Shown here: positions 30,886-43,175 of the stretch, in pieces
Position numbering within the stretch: the stretch's first letter is position 1
Layout: every line of letters starts with the position of its first letter
Assembly: GCA_029204225.1 (NCBI GenBank)
Contig: CM055110.1
Location: 14,534,914-14,598,913 of the forward strand
Direction of reading: 5' to 3'
DNA: 64,000 nucleotides
Origin: Diphasiastrum complanatum
Lineage: Eukaryota > Streptophyta > Lycopodiopsida > Lycopodiales > Lycopodiaceae
Position numbers and translations under genes: made by a program
The notes under the pieces: generated by a model
The model's input: the letters and a program-made list of their open reading frames with translations, nothing else
Told to the model about the DNA's origin: nothing
Database searches by the model: none

Positions 30886-32757
30886 GATCCATGAAGATCA
30901 ACATCCATCATTTGAAGGGGCCAAGATCAAGTCACCTCAAGATCCATCACCTATCATGCCTATTGAAGACCATCAAAACTTGTTGGGGTCGAGATTTTAG
31001 GAGTCTCCTCGGGTTTACACACCTAGGAGGACATCTAGAGAGAGATCCGAGCCTAAGAGGCTTTCTTATGATGACAAACGCAAGCAAGTGGAGCTTGATT
31101 CCATCAATTTTGCATATTTCATCTCACATGAAGAGCCAAAAGATGTTGAAGAGGCACTCAATACCAAGGAGTGGTATGATGGCATGAAGCAAGAATATGA
31201 AGCCTTGATCATCAACAACACTTGGGAGCTTGTAGATCCTCCATCCAACAAGCACATCATTGGATCCAAGTGGGTAGTTCGAATCAAGTACAATCAAGAT
31301 GGCACTATGAACAAGTACAAGGCAAGATTATGTGCCAAGGGATTTGCTCAAATCCATGGACTTGATTATGAAGAGACCTTTGCACCTCAGGTAAAGATGG
31401 TGACAATAAGGATTCTTATATCTCTTGCTACCTATTTCAAGTGGAAGGTGTTCCAATTGGATGTTTCCAATGCATTTCTCAATGGTTATCTTCAAGAGGA
31501 AATTTACATGGAACAACCTCAAGGATTCATCAAGGATGAATCAAAGGTGTGTTTGCTTTTCAAGAGTCTTTATGGACTCAAGCAAGCCAAGATCTTGGTA
31601 TGAGAGACTCAACTCTTTTCTTATCTCACTAGGATTCACTCTTACTGACTATGATCCTCCATGTATATCAAGTTTGTTGCTAGTGATATTGTTATTCTTC
31701 TCATTTATGTAGATGACATTATTCTATGTGGAAGTAGTATCAAATTGGTTGAAGAGACCAAAATAGCACTTGGAAAAGAGTTTAATATGCAAGCTCTAGG
31801 AGAGATCCATTACATATTAGACCTAGAGATACTTTTATGATGATTATGCTTTTATTTGTCAATCTAGATATGCTCTTGCTATGTTGAAAACGTTTCATAT
31901 GGAAGGTTGTAAGGGCATTGACACACCTATGGAGCACATTGTCAACATTGGAAGATGGCCAAAAGTGTGCTAAGGTATATATCTTCATCACATGATTATG
32001 GTTTACTTTACAAGAGTGAAGATTTATCTATTATTGGCTACTCGAATTCGGACTTTGCAAGTGACAAAATGGATCGAAAGTCCACAAGTGCATACACCAT
32101 TTTTTTGCAGGAAATCTCATGTCTTGGCTTTCCAAAAAGCAAAATACTATCTCTCTTTCTTCTTGTGAGGCCGAGTATAAAGCACTCACTACATCAACAA
32201 AAGAAGTGCTTTGGATCAAGAGGATTCTATTGGAGCTAAAGTGCATCAAAGATGGGGAGCTACCATTGTTATATTGTGATAATATCTCGGCCCAAGCACT
32301 TGCAAATAATCAAATTTTTCATGCAAAGAAGCAAGCACATAGAACTGGCACACCACTTTGTGAGAGAGAAGCCTATTGGAGGAGAGATCCATTTGGAGCA
32401 TATTGATTCATCATCTTGTATTGCCGATCTACTCAGCAAGCCTCTACTCAAGAGTTCCTTCATTAAACATAGATCCAATCTTGGAATGATTCCAAGATCA
32501 ATGCTTTTTAGATTAGATATCTTTTTAGGAGGAGTGTGAAAATCATAAAAAGTTATCTATCATGGCCTTAGGAGTTTCCTAAGTTTTTATCTCAAGCATC
32601 TTGGTGTAGATTTGTGATAGGGCCAAAAATTGGCATAGATGGCAAATTGGTCACATCCACATGTAATGCCTCTATTGAGCCAAAAGTAGCTTATGATGCA
32701 ATCTCGAACTAGTTAGGCTTGTAAATAGGCTTGTGAAACTTGTGTTAATGTAATTTG
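30886..32757 (+). mobile_element. Ty1/copia element F, 3' half with partial 3' LTR
   Basis: It starts abruptly at the integrase-RT linker (PRRTSRERSEPKRLSYDDKR), runs through RT and RNase H, and ends with a purine tract (AGGAGGAG, about 32528-32535) and the first 222 bp of an LTR (TGTGAAAATC from 32536). The 5' half is missing. Another copy of the LTR lies at 21255-21609 on the far side of element J, so J may have inserted into F or the two may have been joined by deletion. Confidence 0.8.
31088..32520 (+). pseudogene. Element F reverse transcriptase and RNase H
   Basis: The RT (RVT_2) is open to 31603: EALNTKEWYDGMKQEYEAL, NTWELVDPPSNKHIIGSKWV, KARLCAKGFAQIHGLDYEETFAP and VFQLDVSNAFLNGYLQEEIY. 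The stop at 31601-31603 and a frameshift follow YGLKQAKI; the catalytic YVDDIILCGSS appears in another frame near 31709. RNase H follows (GYSNSDFASDKMDRKSTSAY, then SWLSKKQNTISLSSCEAEYKAL and DNISAQALANNQIFHAKK). It is the best-preserved RT in the window but is inactive through shifts. Confidence 0.85.
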
Positions 32758-33490
32758 ATGAGTGAACAGGTCAATGATCACACTTTGGAGACTCTTGACG
32801 AACGGTAAGTGTGATGTTTTGCGAATTCTGCAATTGGTAAGTCAATTCAAATTAGTTGTGGAGCAGTTTATCAGGTTTGTCATAGAAGATGTACACTTCA
32901 ATGACCTATTTTGGGTAAGTCAAGTCAATTTGTCGTATCAGAATTCACAGGTTCACATGGAGGGACATTGGCATGTCACATCATGTGAGGGACTTGGTGG
33001 TGGCTTTGGAGATCAAATCTCAGTGTATTCTCAAGGAATGGTTTGGAATCATTCACAGGAGCAACTTGGAGCTAATTTAGGGGAATACAGGTGGGGCACT
33101 ACAGGGTAGATGCTCAGATCTTCATGATCATGGATGACATTGGGATGCCTGATAGGGATAGGACTGCAGGATGATCATTAGGGGGCAACTATTTCATATT
33201 GGACTTGAGTCTTTGGATGAGACAGGACTTACGAGAGTGATTCATGATGGAATCATGAAGCTGCAAACCCAAATGGACAAAGCATGAAGCTTTGAGAGCC
33301 AGTTCTAGGATAGAGAGCTGATGGAGATCACACGATTGGGTGTGATCGGAGGGCAAACATTGTGGTGAGTGTTTTTCTAGTGATCTATCGGAGGGGACAC
33401 TGATGGCGAGGACTTCATGGTGTGCTTGTTTGAGAGTACATGTTGGCATTTTAGAAGGAGGCCAATCATTGGCATTGGCATCGATGGTGA
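32758..33490. other. Unassigned sequence between elements F and E3
   Basis: A low-complexity-free stretch with no recognisable gene, repeat or terminus. A plus frame of 115 codons from 32762 has no family resemblance. Confidence 0.4.
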
Positions 33491-34410
33491 TGTTGGAAAG
33501 AGGGAGGTGAAGTGAGTCGGTTCGACAAGTCAAGACTGTGAGCGACTTATCGAGCGCAGCATAAATTAGTCTTCTTTCCTAATGCATATGACTACGCCTA
33601 TTAATATTAAACAAAGCATAATGACAAAAGTCATGTTCAATCTTTTAGCAACCAACTTTGAAATCGTTAGCACTAAAGTGATTTCATAACCAAACAATGA
33701 AGTATTGAATATATCAGACAAGACAATAAGAGATTTATCAATTACAAACAATCACAGAGATGCATACATTTTGACATGATACTGAACACAATAAAGGAGT
33801 AGATTGGTTTAGTAAGTAGCAATTATAAATTAGATGATGAGAGCACGAGACAATTGTGGATAGAAACTGCATACTCTAAGCTATCTCTAAGTAACTAAAG
33901 ACACTGTTTGATGCACTTCCGCTGATAAGCAGTAAGTGTGAATAGCAATATTGAGCTCTAAGCTAAGATAGAAACTAAGCTAGAGAGAGAGCTAATGAAG
34001 TATTTGATGATCAGCTATTTATACTAAGCAATAACGCGTATCCAGTAGGACAGCTATTAGGTCGCAGATCGCAATAGCCAGTTGGCCATAATGCGCTGGC
34101 ATCCATCCAGTTAGGACTTCCCAAAAATCTACTTGCAAAATGGTTAGGGCAAGTCTTCAGCTACATAACGAGTGGAACAATAACTGACTTTCATCGACAT
34201 GGCCGAAGTCTTCAACTTTCGTCGGGGACGTTGATATGTCAGATGATGTCCGATATGTCAGAGCCACCCGTTGAGCTAGCAATTTTTCCTAAGTACTTTT
34301 GCAGACTGTGTAGAAACACGAATAAACCTGCAAAATTGGATAATAAAGTGGATGAGGGTTAAAGATCGATTATTCGGTTGAACAACTCTGATAAGTAGAA
34401 TAATTCAACA
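33491..34410 (-). repeat. 3' LTR of element E3
   Basis: Starts TGTTGAATTATTC after AAGGGAGAG and ends CTTTCCAACA. Related copies are 38404-39198, 23243-23733 (plus strand) and 52705-53545. Confidence 0.82.
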
Positions 34411-36012
34411 CTCTCCCTTAATTTGAATCCATGAATGCTTTGACCTTCAGACTTAAATCTGCACAAAATTTTCTGTGTGCATCCAAGTTTAATGCTTTAG
34501 TATAAATATTCCTTGTCATATCTTGCATTCGACAATACTGCAAGGTAACCTCTTTGTCGAGAACTTTGTTTCTAACATACATATACTTAATCTCATTGTG
34601 CTTACTCCTAGAATGAAATATAGGGTTGGCTAATAAAGCAATGGCACTTTGATTATCACAAAATAGAATTGTCGGAACATACTAATTTAGACTAACATTT
34701 GAAAGTAAGTTTCTCAACCATATTGCTTTCTTTGTAGCTTGAGAGGCTACAATATACTCTAATTCAGTAGAAGGTTAAAGCTATCAAAGTTTTCTTGCAA
34801 TTGTTCCATGAAATAGGACCGTTGTTGAGGAAGAATATAAATCCAGAAGAGATTTATGAGTGTCTACATCTCCTGTCCAACTTGCATCTGAATAATCATT
34901 GAGAATATTGAGTTTGTCGTTGTCGACTGCTCCATAACAAATGCAAAAGTCCATAGTAGTTCAAAGATATCTCAAAAATCTGATAACATCCTTTCAATGT
35001 GTAATACCATGATTAGTCATAAATTGATTTAAGGAACTAACTGCAAAAGCTATGTCTGGTCTGGTATAGATCATTGCGTACATAAGAGATCCTATTATCG
35101 AATGATAAGGATACTCACGCATCTGCTCCTTCTCTTCAATTGTTCAAGGACACTGGTCCTTTGACATCTTGACTCATGGGTCCATTGGTGAGAGAGCTAA
35201 TTTGCAATTCATCAATTATATCTGATTAAGACATGTGAATGTATTTTTGCTGAGTAATATAAATCAACTTCTATTTTTTGTCGCTTTGGATTTGAATACC
35301 TAGACAGTAATGAGCTTTTCTTAGATCGGGTCATGTCGAATTCGGAAGATATCATTGTCTTAGCTTCTTTTATCAGATTGATATTGTTGATGAAAAGCAA
35401 TGTTTCATCCACATACAAAGTGATGATAATAAAAGAATCATGCATTGACTTGAAGTAGACATTAGAATTTGAAGTGCTTGGCTTATAGCAATGATCGATA
35501 AGAAAAGTATTGATCCTTTGAAACCATGCTCAAGCAGATTGCTTCAAGCCATAAAGTACTTTATGAAGTTTACACACATGATTGTGTTTACCTTCAATAT
35601 TGTAACCTTCAGGATGCACCATGTAAATGTCTTCTTCGATAACTCCATTAAGATATGTTGTTTGTACATCCATTTGATGTATTTCCAAATCTGCAGCAGC
35701 AGCAAATGAGAATAGAAGTCTAATTGAAGAATGTTCAACTATTGGATTGAAGGTCTCAGTGTAGTCGATGTTGTGTACCTGAGAAAATCCTTTGGCGACA
35801 TGTTGAGCCTTTCTTCGATTGATACTTCCATCTGTCTTATACTTGATTTTGAATAATTATTTGCAATCAACTACATTTCTGTTGGCAGGTAATTCCAAAA
35901 TAGTCCAAGTCTGGTTCTTGATAAGAGATGAATACTCTTTATCCATAGCTTCTTTCCAGAGATCGAAATCGGGCTGACTGAGTGCCTCTTCGACAGTCGT
36001 CGGCTCTTAGAC
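34411..36012 (-). pseudogene. Element E3 RT and RNase H
   Basis: Minus-strand RVT_2 remnants: EPTTVEEALSQPDFDLWKEAMDKEYSSL near 35990-35930; catalytic block ITLYVDETLLFINN near 35425 (YVDD changed to YVDE); RNase H end with the SLKVKAFMD C-terminus just before the LTR. Many frameshifts. The frame continues into 36852 onward once the solo LTR is removed. Confidence 0.78.
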
Positions 36013-36846
36013 TATGAAAAATGCAAAAATAAGCTTGGTAGAGGCCAAAAGTCTTGTATATAGATAAACACACATGTGTGGAGCCTGTTTCCACATGTGA
36101 AAATAGTGTACTTGTCATGTACCATAATCATATAGGTTGTACATATGATTTAACTCAAGTTCTAGTGGCTAAAAAAGCCAAAAACTAGTTTTCTAGACAT
36201 ATGACACATGGCATCAATCTATTGATTGCATGAGCCACATCCTTTAGTTAGGTGTCACATCCCATGTGTAGAGGACAGCTCACATGTGTGGAATAAGCTG
36301 AAGTAGACGAATTTTGACTTCTAGAAGATTTCCAAGTAGATCTCCATATAGAAGGAAAATGGACCAAAAGTGCTCAAAATAGAAGGTTTTGTCCAAGTGT
36401 CAGTTTTGCATGATGAATCATCATATGACAAAGCACCTTCACACATGTGATATCAGAGGGATGATCAGTACCATGAGCTCCCACTTATTGTATATATATA
36501 GAGCCACATTTGGCCATAATCATTGTGAGACACCAATCTTGGTTTTGGAAGCAATTTTGAGTGATTCTCTCCATTTGTCTACATTTGTTTTGATTGTTTT
36601 GAGGTTCTATCAATGTGTACTTTATTTTCAGGTTGGAGTCCGTACTCAGACAGTGTTTCACACGTGTGAAACCATAAAGTACACTTACCTTCAATTAATG
36701 ATTGTTCTTGTTAGGATTTTGTGTTTAGAATTGATCTAGATTGATCTTAATCTGAAGTAGATTGATAGATCAAGTAATCTGACAACCAATCCCTCTTGAG
36801 GATCAGATTAGGATCCACTCTTGGTCCTTTTTTTACTTTTTCCACA
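36013..36846 (+). repeat. Solo LTR inserted in element E3
   Basis: 834 bp flanked by TAGAC on both sides (36008-36012 and 36847-36851). It starts TATGAAAAATGCAAAAATAAGC, which resembles the start of the element A LTR (TGTGAGAAATTGGCAAAAATC) with TG changed to TA, and ends CCACA. Removing it with one TAGAC restores the E3 frame (IDKSLAYLV, stop, EPTTVEEAL). It carries CACATGTG and CACACGTGTG palindromes. Orientation is assigned by similarity to element A. A TATATATATAG TATA-like stretch lies near 36491. Confidence 0.8.
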
Positions 36847-36851
36847 TAGAC

Positions 36852-37300
36852 AAGGTAAGCTAAAGACTTGTCGATATACATTATAGGTGGTCTGCGTTCT
36901 CTTGTCGATCTTTTGGGTAATGAGCGAAGTTGATTATTTTAGTAGTTGCTAGATTGCAACATCATCATCTTTTAATTTGATGTTGATAAGCTGTTCGTCT
37001 AGAGTAGACAAGCTTGGACCTTCAATAGGAATAGTCGACTTTGGAACTGAAAAGTTCGATAATTCGGGAGAGTCTGATTGTTCAGCTATTTGAGCTTTGC
37101 CCTTACCTTTGAGGTCGATAAACTTATCTTCGATGAAGACGACATCCCGGCTAGTGAATATCTTTGACTCGACAAGATCATACAACTTATAAGCTTTATG
37201 TGAAGTAGTGTAGCTGATGAAAATAGACTTGATACCCTAGAAGTCGAGCTTCTTCCTGAGATCATGCGATATTTGAGCATAAGCGATACACCCAAAATCT
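36852..37300 (-). pseudogene. Element E3 integrase C-terminus and linker
   Basis: The frame YDLVESKIFTSRDVVFIEDK (from about 37185) is the conserved tail of copia integrase (SRDVVFxE), followed by a linker rich in Ser and acidic residues to a stop near 36949. It then shifts and reads RRPPIMYIDKSLAYLV into the solo-LTR junction. Confidence 0.75.
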
Positions 37301-38140
37301 CGTACGTTCAATAATGATGGTTTGGAGCCTATCCAAACTTCATATGGTATTTTGTTTGAGAGACCTTTAGTAGGACATCTATTCTGAATATAAGCTGCAG
37401 TGGAAATAGCTTCAGCCTAGAAGGACTTCAGGAGTGTTTCATGAGCAAGCATGCACTTGGCCGATTCAACTAAGGTTATGTTCTTTCTCGAAGCAAGCCC
37501 ATTCGACTAAGGCAAATAGGAGGTAATGTATTGTTGCTCAGTGTCGTTGATAAGGCAATACTCCCTGAATTTGGTAGAGATGAGATGATGAAGTTGACGA
37601 AGTGTCTTGACTTCTTCAATTATCTTCTTGCAACAGCATAGTGATAACTCTAGTAAGAGTTTAAATCTAAGTGTGTCGATATGATCATCACCCATTTCTC
37701 ATATGTAGAGGGCAAGCTTGAAAGCAATGTCATTATTGCATCTTGATTGTCAATGATCGATCCGACAGCAGCCATCTGCTGCAAGAAATTCTTAAACTGG
37801 TTAATGTGATTTTGAAGTGAATCACCATTCGACATCTTGCGAGTGAAGAATTTTCTTCTTAGATGTAACTTGGAAGTTATGTCCCTCACATAATATAATG
37901 AGCTCAGGATGTCCCATGCTTCTTTCGAAGTTTGAGCTTCGGATATGTGGCCAGTCTGAGTGTCTGATATATTGAGAATAATAAGCGCGAAAGCGTTATT
38001 ATTCTTCGACTTCCACTTTGAGTCAACTGTGTCGTCTTCATGCTTCACTTCGATACCTGTGACAACATCCAACAACTCGTTGGAGATAGCAAGGTCTTCA
38101 TCTTAAATTTTCACAAATAGTAATTGGATCCATTCAGCTT
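37301..38140 (-). pseudogene. Element E3 gag fused to integrase core
   Basis: Gag from about 38140 (NGSNYYL.KFKMKTLL) continues in the open frame 38075-37650 with SDTQTGHISEAQTSKEAWDI and GDSLQNHINQFKNFLQQM. After LDLNSY it passes directly into the integrase core remnants (VKTLRQLHHLISTKFREYCL; QQYITSYLP.SNGLASRKNITLVE), in which the RSDNGxEF and QSNGxAERKN motifs are mutated. Protease, knuckle and the N-terminal integrase are deleted. Confidence 0.75.
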
Positions 38141-38403
38141 GTCTACCATGAGACCGACTTTACTTTGAGAATCCATTTGGAACTTTAGTCTATCGATAAA
38201 TCAATGACATTCAGAATGATGTCATGCAGCGTTAAAAATGGAAATCAATTACCTAATACTGAAACTTGATACCACAAATTGAAATATATGATACTATGAA
38301 AAGTATCTAATGATATCGATTTGATATCACAAGAAATATCAAGTATTAGAGCTCTGTTATAATAGTTTATGCCTTGATACCATGTTGGCATGCTCTGATA
38401 CCA

Positions 38404-39198
38404 TGTTGGAAAGAGGGAGGTGAAGACTATGAGCGACTTATCGAGTGCAGCGGAAATTAGCCTTCTTTCCTAATGCATGACTACGCCTATCGATATTGAA
38501 CAAAGCATAATGACATAAGCCACGTTCAATCTTTTAGCAACCAACTTTGAAATCGTTAGCACTAAAGTGATATCATAGCCAAACAATGAATTATTGAATA
38601 TATCAAACAAGACAATAAGAGATTTATCAGTTACAAACAACCATAACCATTCTGACATGATACACATGCAATAAAACGAGTAGATTGATTCAGTAAGTAG
38701 CATGTACAAATTAGATGATGAGAGCACAAGACAATTGTGGATAGAAACCGCGTACTCTAAGCTATCTTTGAGTAACTGAAAACTATGTCTGATGCACTTT
38801 CGCTGATAAGCAGTAAGCGCAAATATCAGTACTAAGCTCTAATCTAAGATAGAAACTAAGCTAGAGAGAGAGCTAATGAAGTGTTTGATGATCAACTATT
38901 TATACTAAGCAATAAAACGTATCCAGTAGGACAACTATTAGGTCTCAGATCGCAATAGCCAGTTGGCCATAATGCGCTAGCATGCCAAAGTCTTCGACTT
39001 TCATCAGGGACGTTGATATGTCGAATGATGTCCGATATGTCGGAGCCAACTGTTGAGTGATTCCTAAGTATTTCTGCAGACTATGTAGAAACACAAATAA
39101 AACTACAGAACTGGATAATAAAGTGGATGAAGATTTAAGATTGATTATTCAGTTGAACCACTCATATTAGATTAATCCAATAGGGGAGGCATCTACCA
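38404..39198 (-). repeat. 5' LTR of element E3
   Basis: Ends CCAACA directly at the initiator tRNA-Met primer site. Its start (TGGTAGATGCCTCCCCTATTGG) differs from the TGTTGGATTA start of the 34.4- and 53.5-kb copies by an extra about 16 bp, shared only with the block in element C. Confidence 0.8.
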
Positions 39199-39879
39199 TC
39201 ACGGACGTGGATAAGCTATGTATAGCTTTAATGCATTTGGCTGTATTTGCAGGAGTCTAGGCTTGCACAAGTGTTGGAACCTGGGTTGTTTAGATCCACA
39301 GGTGGTGAGATCAGGGAGAAGCCTAGAAGAAGTTAGTCATAGCCATATACCTCAGTACGATCGGGGAGACATTAGTCTCGGGATTCCATGAGCGAAAACT
39401 CCATGTTTATTGATTGGTGACCTAGAGTTAGGTGAAACCAACATTGGTTCTACGTCTGCTCATCCGATACTTGCAGGAACCACAACTTAGACAGCCAAAT
39501 ATTTTGAAGCACGTCTACAATAGACTTTCGGCTGATCTCCAGCAAAGGGTAACCAATCCTATCATAATTTCAAGTTCATATGTTAAGTTCAATTACTTGA
39601 AGTCATTGAAGACTTGGCCATCTTCAAGGACTTCCAAGAACTAGCATTTAGAACAAGTCTACGTATTTACATTACTTTTTCAACAGTCTGCAAAAATACA
39701 CTAAGTGTCGCAACAGTCTATAGAAATACTCTAAGTGTCGCCACAGTTTGCAAAATGAACTATCTTTTACACTATGTAAAGCGACAGTCTCAATTTTTCC
39801 CAAAAGTGACACTTTAGTGTCACGACGGATTTAGTGTATCGCAAACGGATTTGTTTCTTTTGAATTTTCTTAGGCGGAA
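39199..39879. other. Unassigned sequence with a 30-bp tandem repeat
   Basis: No gene. 39684-39757 holds about 2.5 copies of a 30-bp unit (AGTCT.CAAAAATAC.CTAAGTGTCGC). Confidence 0.55.
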
Positions 39880-40557
39880 GCTTGCAGGAACCCTAGACAC
39901 GTGACTACAGATCACTAAACAGATATCATTCTAGCAATCAAGACAACGGAAGACAAGAAGATGCACAAGATAGAGCAACTGTATTATCAGTTTGATTTTT
40001 AGCGAGATGATCAGTGTCTTGCTCGTTGGTGGCCTATTGACATTCTACTCTTTCGTTGTGTTCTGCTCGTTGGCAAACTTTCATTCACATCTATTTCGTT
40101 TCAATTCTTTTTCTTTTCTGCTCTACTCACGCACACTCTCAGTGTATTCTTTTGATCCAGAAAAAGATTTATATCTCCACTGTGTGGAGTTTACAAGATA
40201 GCTAAATAGAGAATTACAAGAGTAGTTAACGCTAATCAACTAATCAGTTATGCTCTATTATTGCTAACTATTTCAGCTGAGCATGAACACTCGTTGAGCT
40301 GCCAGCTGACAGCGCGAAAGATTTTCTTTTCTTTTCTTTCGTTTCGTGTCGTGTCATATCTTTTGATCCTGGAGGCATGTTTGACTTTTGCGAATCATTC
40401 GACCTTTGAGTTTCGCTTCGATTCGTGTCTTAGGGTTTTCGAAGAAAGTTGGCTTTCGCAAATTGTTCACCATTCGACCTTCGCTTCATGTCGCTTCGCT
40501 TTGCATCGTGGCAAAGTTGCAGGAGTTCACCAAAGTTGCAGGAGTTCACCATTTCTG
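39880..40557 (-). repeat. LTR next to the second double-gag copy
   Basis: On the minus strand a purine tract (TTTAAGAGGGAG) at about 40569-40558 is followed by TGTCAGAAATGG at 40557, as expected for the start of a 3' LTR. A GAGATATAAATC TATA-like box lies near 40175. An 18-bp unit (AAGTTGCAGGAGTTCACC on the plus strand) is tandemly duplicated at about 40514-40550. The distal end is not defined. Confidence 0.5.
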
Positions 40558-40679
40558 ACACTCCCTCTTAAACCTTGCAACTTTGCACGTTTAATCCAAT
40601 TGCCTAGTCCAGATTTTATCTATATGTCTTTGCATCCTGATCTGAATCTCAACTTTTGACTGAATCTTGATTTTCACCA

Positions 40680-41800
40680 TCTATTGTTGCAACTTGATCC
40701 AAATCTTGAATTGGACTTTTGTTATACCTACAACTGTATCTGGATCTGGGACTCGACTTTCATTGTCACTTTGCTCATCTGACTCATTGTCCTCGTTTTG
40801 CTCATCTGCTTCGTCATTGGCACTTTGCTCATCAGACTCATTGTTGGAATCATCTTCATCTTCAGAAGTTTCTTCCCTTTCATGCACATGCGGAGGCTTT
40901 AGTGTATACACTCACTTTCTAAAATCTGCATCATCATTTCCTCAAGCCACCTGAATTGTTCTTCTTTCCTTTCAGCTTCCAGCTTAAGCCTTTGTTCTTG
41001 TTGCTCGTACTTTAAAGCATATTCCATAATTTCCCTTAATCAAAACCCAGGTTGGAGAGAAGTAGTTTGCAGATAATTTTCTACAATGCTCTGATATTGA
41101 CGTTGTAAGCCATATATGTAGCATTGTACAAGATATACTTCTCCATAATCGAATACTGGGACCATTTGTCAGAATTCTTGATTGTACTCAGCAACTATAG
41201 TTATCTGATTCAAAGAACACCATTGGATGAAGTCGGATCGATTGAAGATTTGTTTACAAACTATTTTGAAATTTAACCAGTTCTCAAGAAGTAAATTGTG
41301 AACGATGTTCCACCATGACTGAACACGTCCTTTGAAACCCGATGAAGCAAAGAAAACCATACTACTGTCACCAATACATCCACTATAGTAGAAGTTATAA
41401 TCCAAATCTTCTAGCCAATTGTCTACATTATGGAGTGAATGCTTCCATCAAAGGTAGGACTAACATATTCAAACAGTCGTTGGTTGTAACAAAAAGGTTT
41501 CCGTTGAGCAGTGACTTTCCACCATTCATTGATTTATGGTTTGTAGATAAGTGCTCCAGGGCAAGTGCACGATCCATCATATGGCGTAACTCTATAAAAA
41601 TAGGGACATGAATGGATTTGGAAGAATGTGGTTGCCAAGAATTGTTGATTGAATTGTTTTACGGATCCAGTTTGTTCAAGAGATTCAAATGATTCCACGT
41701 AGAATTTTGTAATACTATCAATGCAAGCAATTTTGAATTGACTCCAAAGTTTTGTATTCGAACTAGTATTTCTAGGCAAATGTAATAAATGCAAGTAGAC
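40680..41800 (-). pseudogene. Second, ruined copy of the double-gag protein
   Basis: Minus-strand fragments align with the protein at 26459-28402: WSQFKIACIDSITKFYVES (first domain), EWWKVTAQ and YVSPTFDGSIHSI (inter-domain), FFASSGFKGRVQSWWNIVH (second domain) and the acidic NESDEQSANDEADEQ run. A segment between the first domain and EWWKVTAQ is missing and several stops and shifts occur. Just downstream are a purine tract and an LTR, which places this gene type at the 3' end of an LTR element. Confidence 0.75.
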
Positions 41801-43175
41801 CTCTCTTAAAGAAATTAGAGTGGGCCACCTTTTGATGGTGACCTCCAGTGGAGAACATTATTCCACTTGTAATTTGTGAAATGTGGAAATTTCACTAGGA
41901 TGCCACCTAAGGGCTTATTTAAGAGACTCTTTCTTTGAGAAGAGGGGCTTTTTGTGAAATGTACCTACTCCATGCTGAAATGAAAAGAGCCTCCACGAGT
42001 TTTGGTGCATCCATTGAGCTCCTTGATCATGCTTGTTTCTTGAGTGAATGCATTCATAATCTTGCCCTTCCCTCCTATGAGTGTGGTTGTGGATTGTAGA
42101 GTGGATTAGTTTTCCTGCTTTCCTAGAGTGGATTAGATTTAATTTCTTGTTTGTGGATTAATGTAAGAATCAGCATTCAGGTAAACTAAATAGGCTAGAA
42201 ATGTGGTATAAGTCTTGCATATCCTCCAACATTCTAGTTCTTGATGTTCTTGGGATGTCCAAGAATCAAAAGATTGGTTGGTTTCTTGATTCTTGGACTT
42301 CAAAAATGCTGTTTAATATGAATTCTTGTTTCTTGACTCTGTTTTTCAATCATGTTTAGAGTAGTTTCTAGTTTTGCAAGTAGATTAGCTTTCTTAAATT
42401 TGGTTACAACCCTTAGGATCTTGAAAATCGAACAACTATGCTGCATTTGCAAATCTGAATTTGTTCACCATGGCTTGCCTTGTAACGGAGTTAATTGTTC
42501 CATTGGCAAGTGCTTATTCATAAACAACAAAGTGTTCGAAGCCTTGAAGTCATCCTCTGACAGGCAGGGTGAATATACTACAATGAACAACTGCAAAACT
42601 GGCCATCGTGATCCTATGTGCAGAACAGAAATGTAGGAAAGGCCAGTTTACGTTCTTCTCAGGCTCAAAGGTTAGGCTGTTTGGCAGAGCATCTGAGACT
42701 GGGAAGAATCTTGCAACATTCATTCTATCCGGATCATAGAAAATCTCTATTTTTACCCTCGTCAAACTACAAAAACTGTGTTTTTATGTGTCAAAAACCT
42801 TTGCCAGTTCTACCCTAGCTATATCTGTGTCAGATTCTCGGTCTGAGAGTTCGGCGAAGGCTATTTCCATAGAATTTGTTAGAAAGAGTTTTTACCAAAA
42901 ATAGTACTACTGAACCTTTGCTAGTTCTATTTTTAGGTTCTGATTTTTCAGATCAAGTCTCTATCAAATTTTGGGTTAAATCTGATTCAGTCTGATTTTG
43001 AATCTAAGAATTTTTTATTTTTAGAAGTGTCGAACGATTGATCTTAGGAATTTTTTTCACGGTATAGGAATTTGATTCTCGTCAAGTAGAAGAGATCTAG
43101 TAGATCTGATCTGAGATAGTTCCTGATTGAAAATCTAGATCCAATCTCATTGTCTACGTGATCTAATCTGTAAAA
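41801..43175. other. Unassigned sequence upstream of the gypsy gag
   Basis: No gene recognised. It probably includes LTR and leader of the gypsy element, but I found no matching second LTR or primer site to fix the borders. Confidence 0.4.

Larger units (their letters stand above)
21613..30886 (-). mobile_element. LTR element J: pol-less element encoding a double-gag protein
   Basis: Minus-strand element inferred from four landmarks: a 536-bp 3' LTR (21613-22148) with TGTCATG...CATGACA ends; a purine tract at 22149-22162; one long coding frame (28518 down to 26566, resuming 23070 to about 22250 across the nested element C); and, at the other end, a primer-site-like TGGTATCAAAGC at 30842-30831 followed by about 39 bp matching the 3' end of the same LTR (30848-30886). 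The 5' LTR is cut off there by element F. No protease, integrase or RT was found. Its leader contains an ethanolamine-kinase-like exon (29654-30007) on the opposite strand. The assignment of all parts to one element is inference; the insertion of C into its frame is directly supported. Confidence 0.6.
33491..39198 (-). mobile_element. Degenerate Ty1/copia element E3 (family D LTRs)
   Basis: Minus-strand element: 5' LTR 39198-38404, primer site TGGTATCAGAGC at 38403-38392, gag (about 38140-37697) joined directly to integrase (about 37660-37190), linker and RT/RNase H (36948-34420), 3' LTR 34410-33491. The zinc knuckle, protease and pre-integrase are missing between gag and integrase. A solo LTR is nested at 36013-36846. 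The two LTRs have diverged in length (795 against 920 bp, with a 22-bp insertion near 33513 and a block absent from the 5' copy), so the insertion is old. No clear target duplication was found. Confidence 0.78.

Noticed and set aside
33486-39203. Target-site duplication for element E3
   Set aside because: GGTGA on one side does not match the bases on the other side at either plausible LTR start; at best one mismatch with a shifted border.
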